Of a DNA stretch of 5,724 nucleotides, positions 5,436 through 5,724 are shown in pieces. A program made the translations under genes and the position numbers. Each line of letters begins with the position of its first letter. Positions within the stretch are counted from its first letter, which is position 1. The notes beneath the pieces are model-generated. The model searched no databases. It saw nothing but the letters and a program-made list of their open reading frames with translations, and was not told where the DNA came from. Source of the stretch: Cyclobacteriaceae bacterium (lineage in GTDB: Bacteria > Bacteroidota > Bacteroidia > Cytophagales > Cyclobacteriaceae). The stretch lies in assembly GCA_029882725.1 (NCBI GenBank), contig JAOUKG010000214.1, forward strand, positions 1 to 5,724. The letters are read 5' to 3'.

Positions 5436-5724
5436 CTACATCCCTGAAACAATAACGGGTAGATCCAATTCTTTATGAAGTGCATTGTATTTATCCAGCT
5501 CCTTCAAAATGCCGTCCAACTCCTTTTTCGCGTTTTTCCAGCTTGCATCCAAATCATTATACCGGGCCTTTACTCCCTGAGTTATTAACGGTATGGCATT
5601 GTCTGCATCCGATTTCAGGTTCATTAATTCTGCACTAAGTTGGTTTGGAAAATTAATCACATCCTGAAATGTTTTTTGCTTAGGTTGGATCAAGGTATTT
5701 TCCCAATTTTCTACTTTCTCCAGA
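5436..5724 (-). CDS. C-terminal end of a probable BNR/VPS10 (sortilin-like) repeat protein (runs off right edge)
   Basis: The frame is open from the right edge to a TAG at 5438-5436 and shows the last 95 residues, beginning LEKVENWENTLIQPKQKTFQ. A TTG at 5693 is an internal leucine codon, not a start, because coding continues upstream without a break. The visible part is charged and probably helical, including FPNQLSAELMNLKSDADNA and a lysine/glutamate-rich helix (KELDGILKELDKYNALHKEL), ending in VIVSGM. This matches my memory of the helical tail of the roughly 1000-residue WD40/YVTN/BNR repeat 'glycosyl hydrolases' common in Bacteroidota, which are usually exported beta-propeller proteins. 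No propeller repeat is visible here, so the assignment depends on the tail alone. A weak terminator follows. Confidence 0.6.
   Translation of the reverse strand, partial: LEKVENWENTLIQPKQKTFQDVINFPNQLSAELMNLKSDADNAIPLITQGVKARYNDLDASWKNAKKELDGILKELDKYNALHKELDLPVIVSGM

Overview
The window is AT-rich and looks like chromosomal DNA of a Bacteroidota bacterium, probably Flavobacteriia or a close relative. Supporting signs are the A/T-only sequence in front of start codons with no Shine-Dalgarno motif, the style of the NtrC-type regulator and its kinase, and the end of a large BNR/sortilin-like protein. This placement is inferred from family resemblance, not from a marker gene.

Left part (1-3143): a two-component system reads rightwards. 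It consists of an NtrC-family sigma-54 activator (416-1804) and, overlapping it by 11 bases, a membrane histidine kinase with two transmembrane helices and almost no periplasmic loop (1794-3143). Divergent to them, the first 20 codons of a probable HlyD/MacA-type membrane-fusion protein run off the left edge (60-1). The 355-base gap between them holds a sigma-54-like promoter candidate facing the efflux gene and a cluster of dyad sequences about 85 bases upstream of its predicted start. That is the arrangement expected if the regulator drives the exporter.

Middle (3144-3778): a small HNH nuclease gene points left and converges on the kinase gene with 7 bases between the stop codons. Upstream of it lies a compact repeat cluster: a 20-base perfect palindrome followed by four 10-base tandem units. 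The last unit supplies the stop codon of the next gene, and a fifth degenerate unit contains the start codon of the HNH gene.

Right part (3774-5724), all leftward: the C-terminal end of a probable BNR/VPS10-like repeat protein (running off the right edge), a weak terminator, a diacylglycerol kinase of the DgkA family, and 11 bases later an exported serine hydrolase of the class C beta-lactamase fold. The last two are likely co-transcribed, and the same 17-base A/T dyad precedes both start codons.

No tRNA, rRNA, CRISPR array, insertion sequence or phage gene was seen. Most genes are conserved chromosomal families. The more unusual content is the regulatory architecture at the left and the repeats at the gene boundaries.
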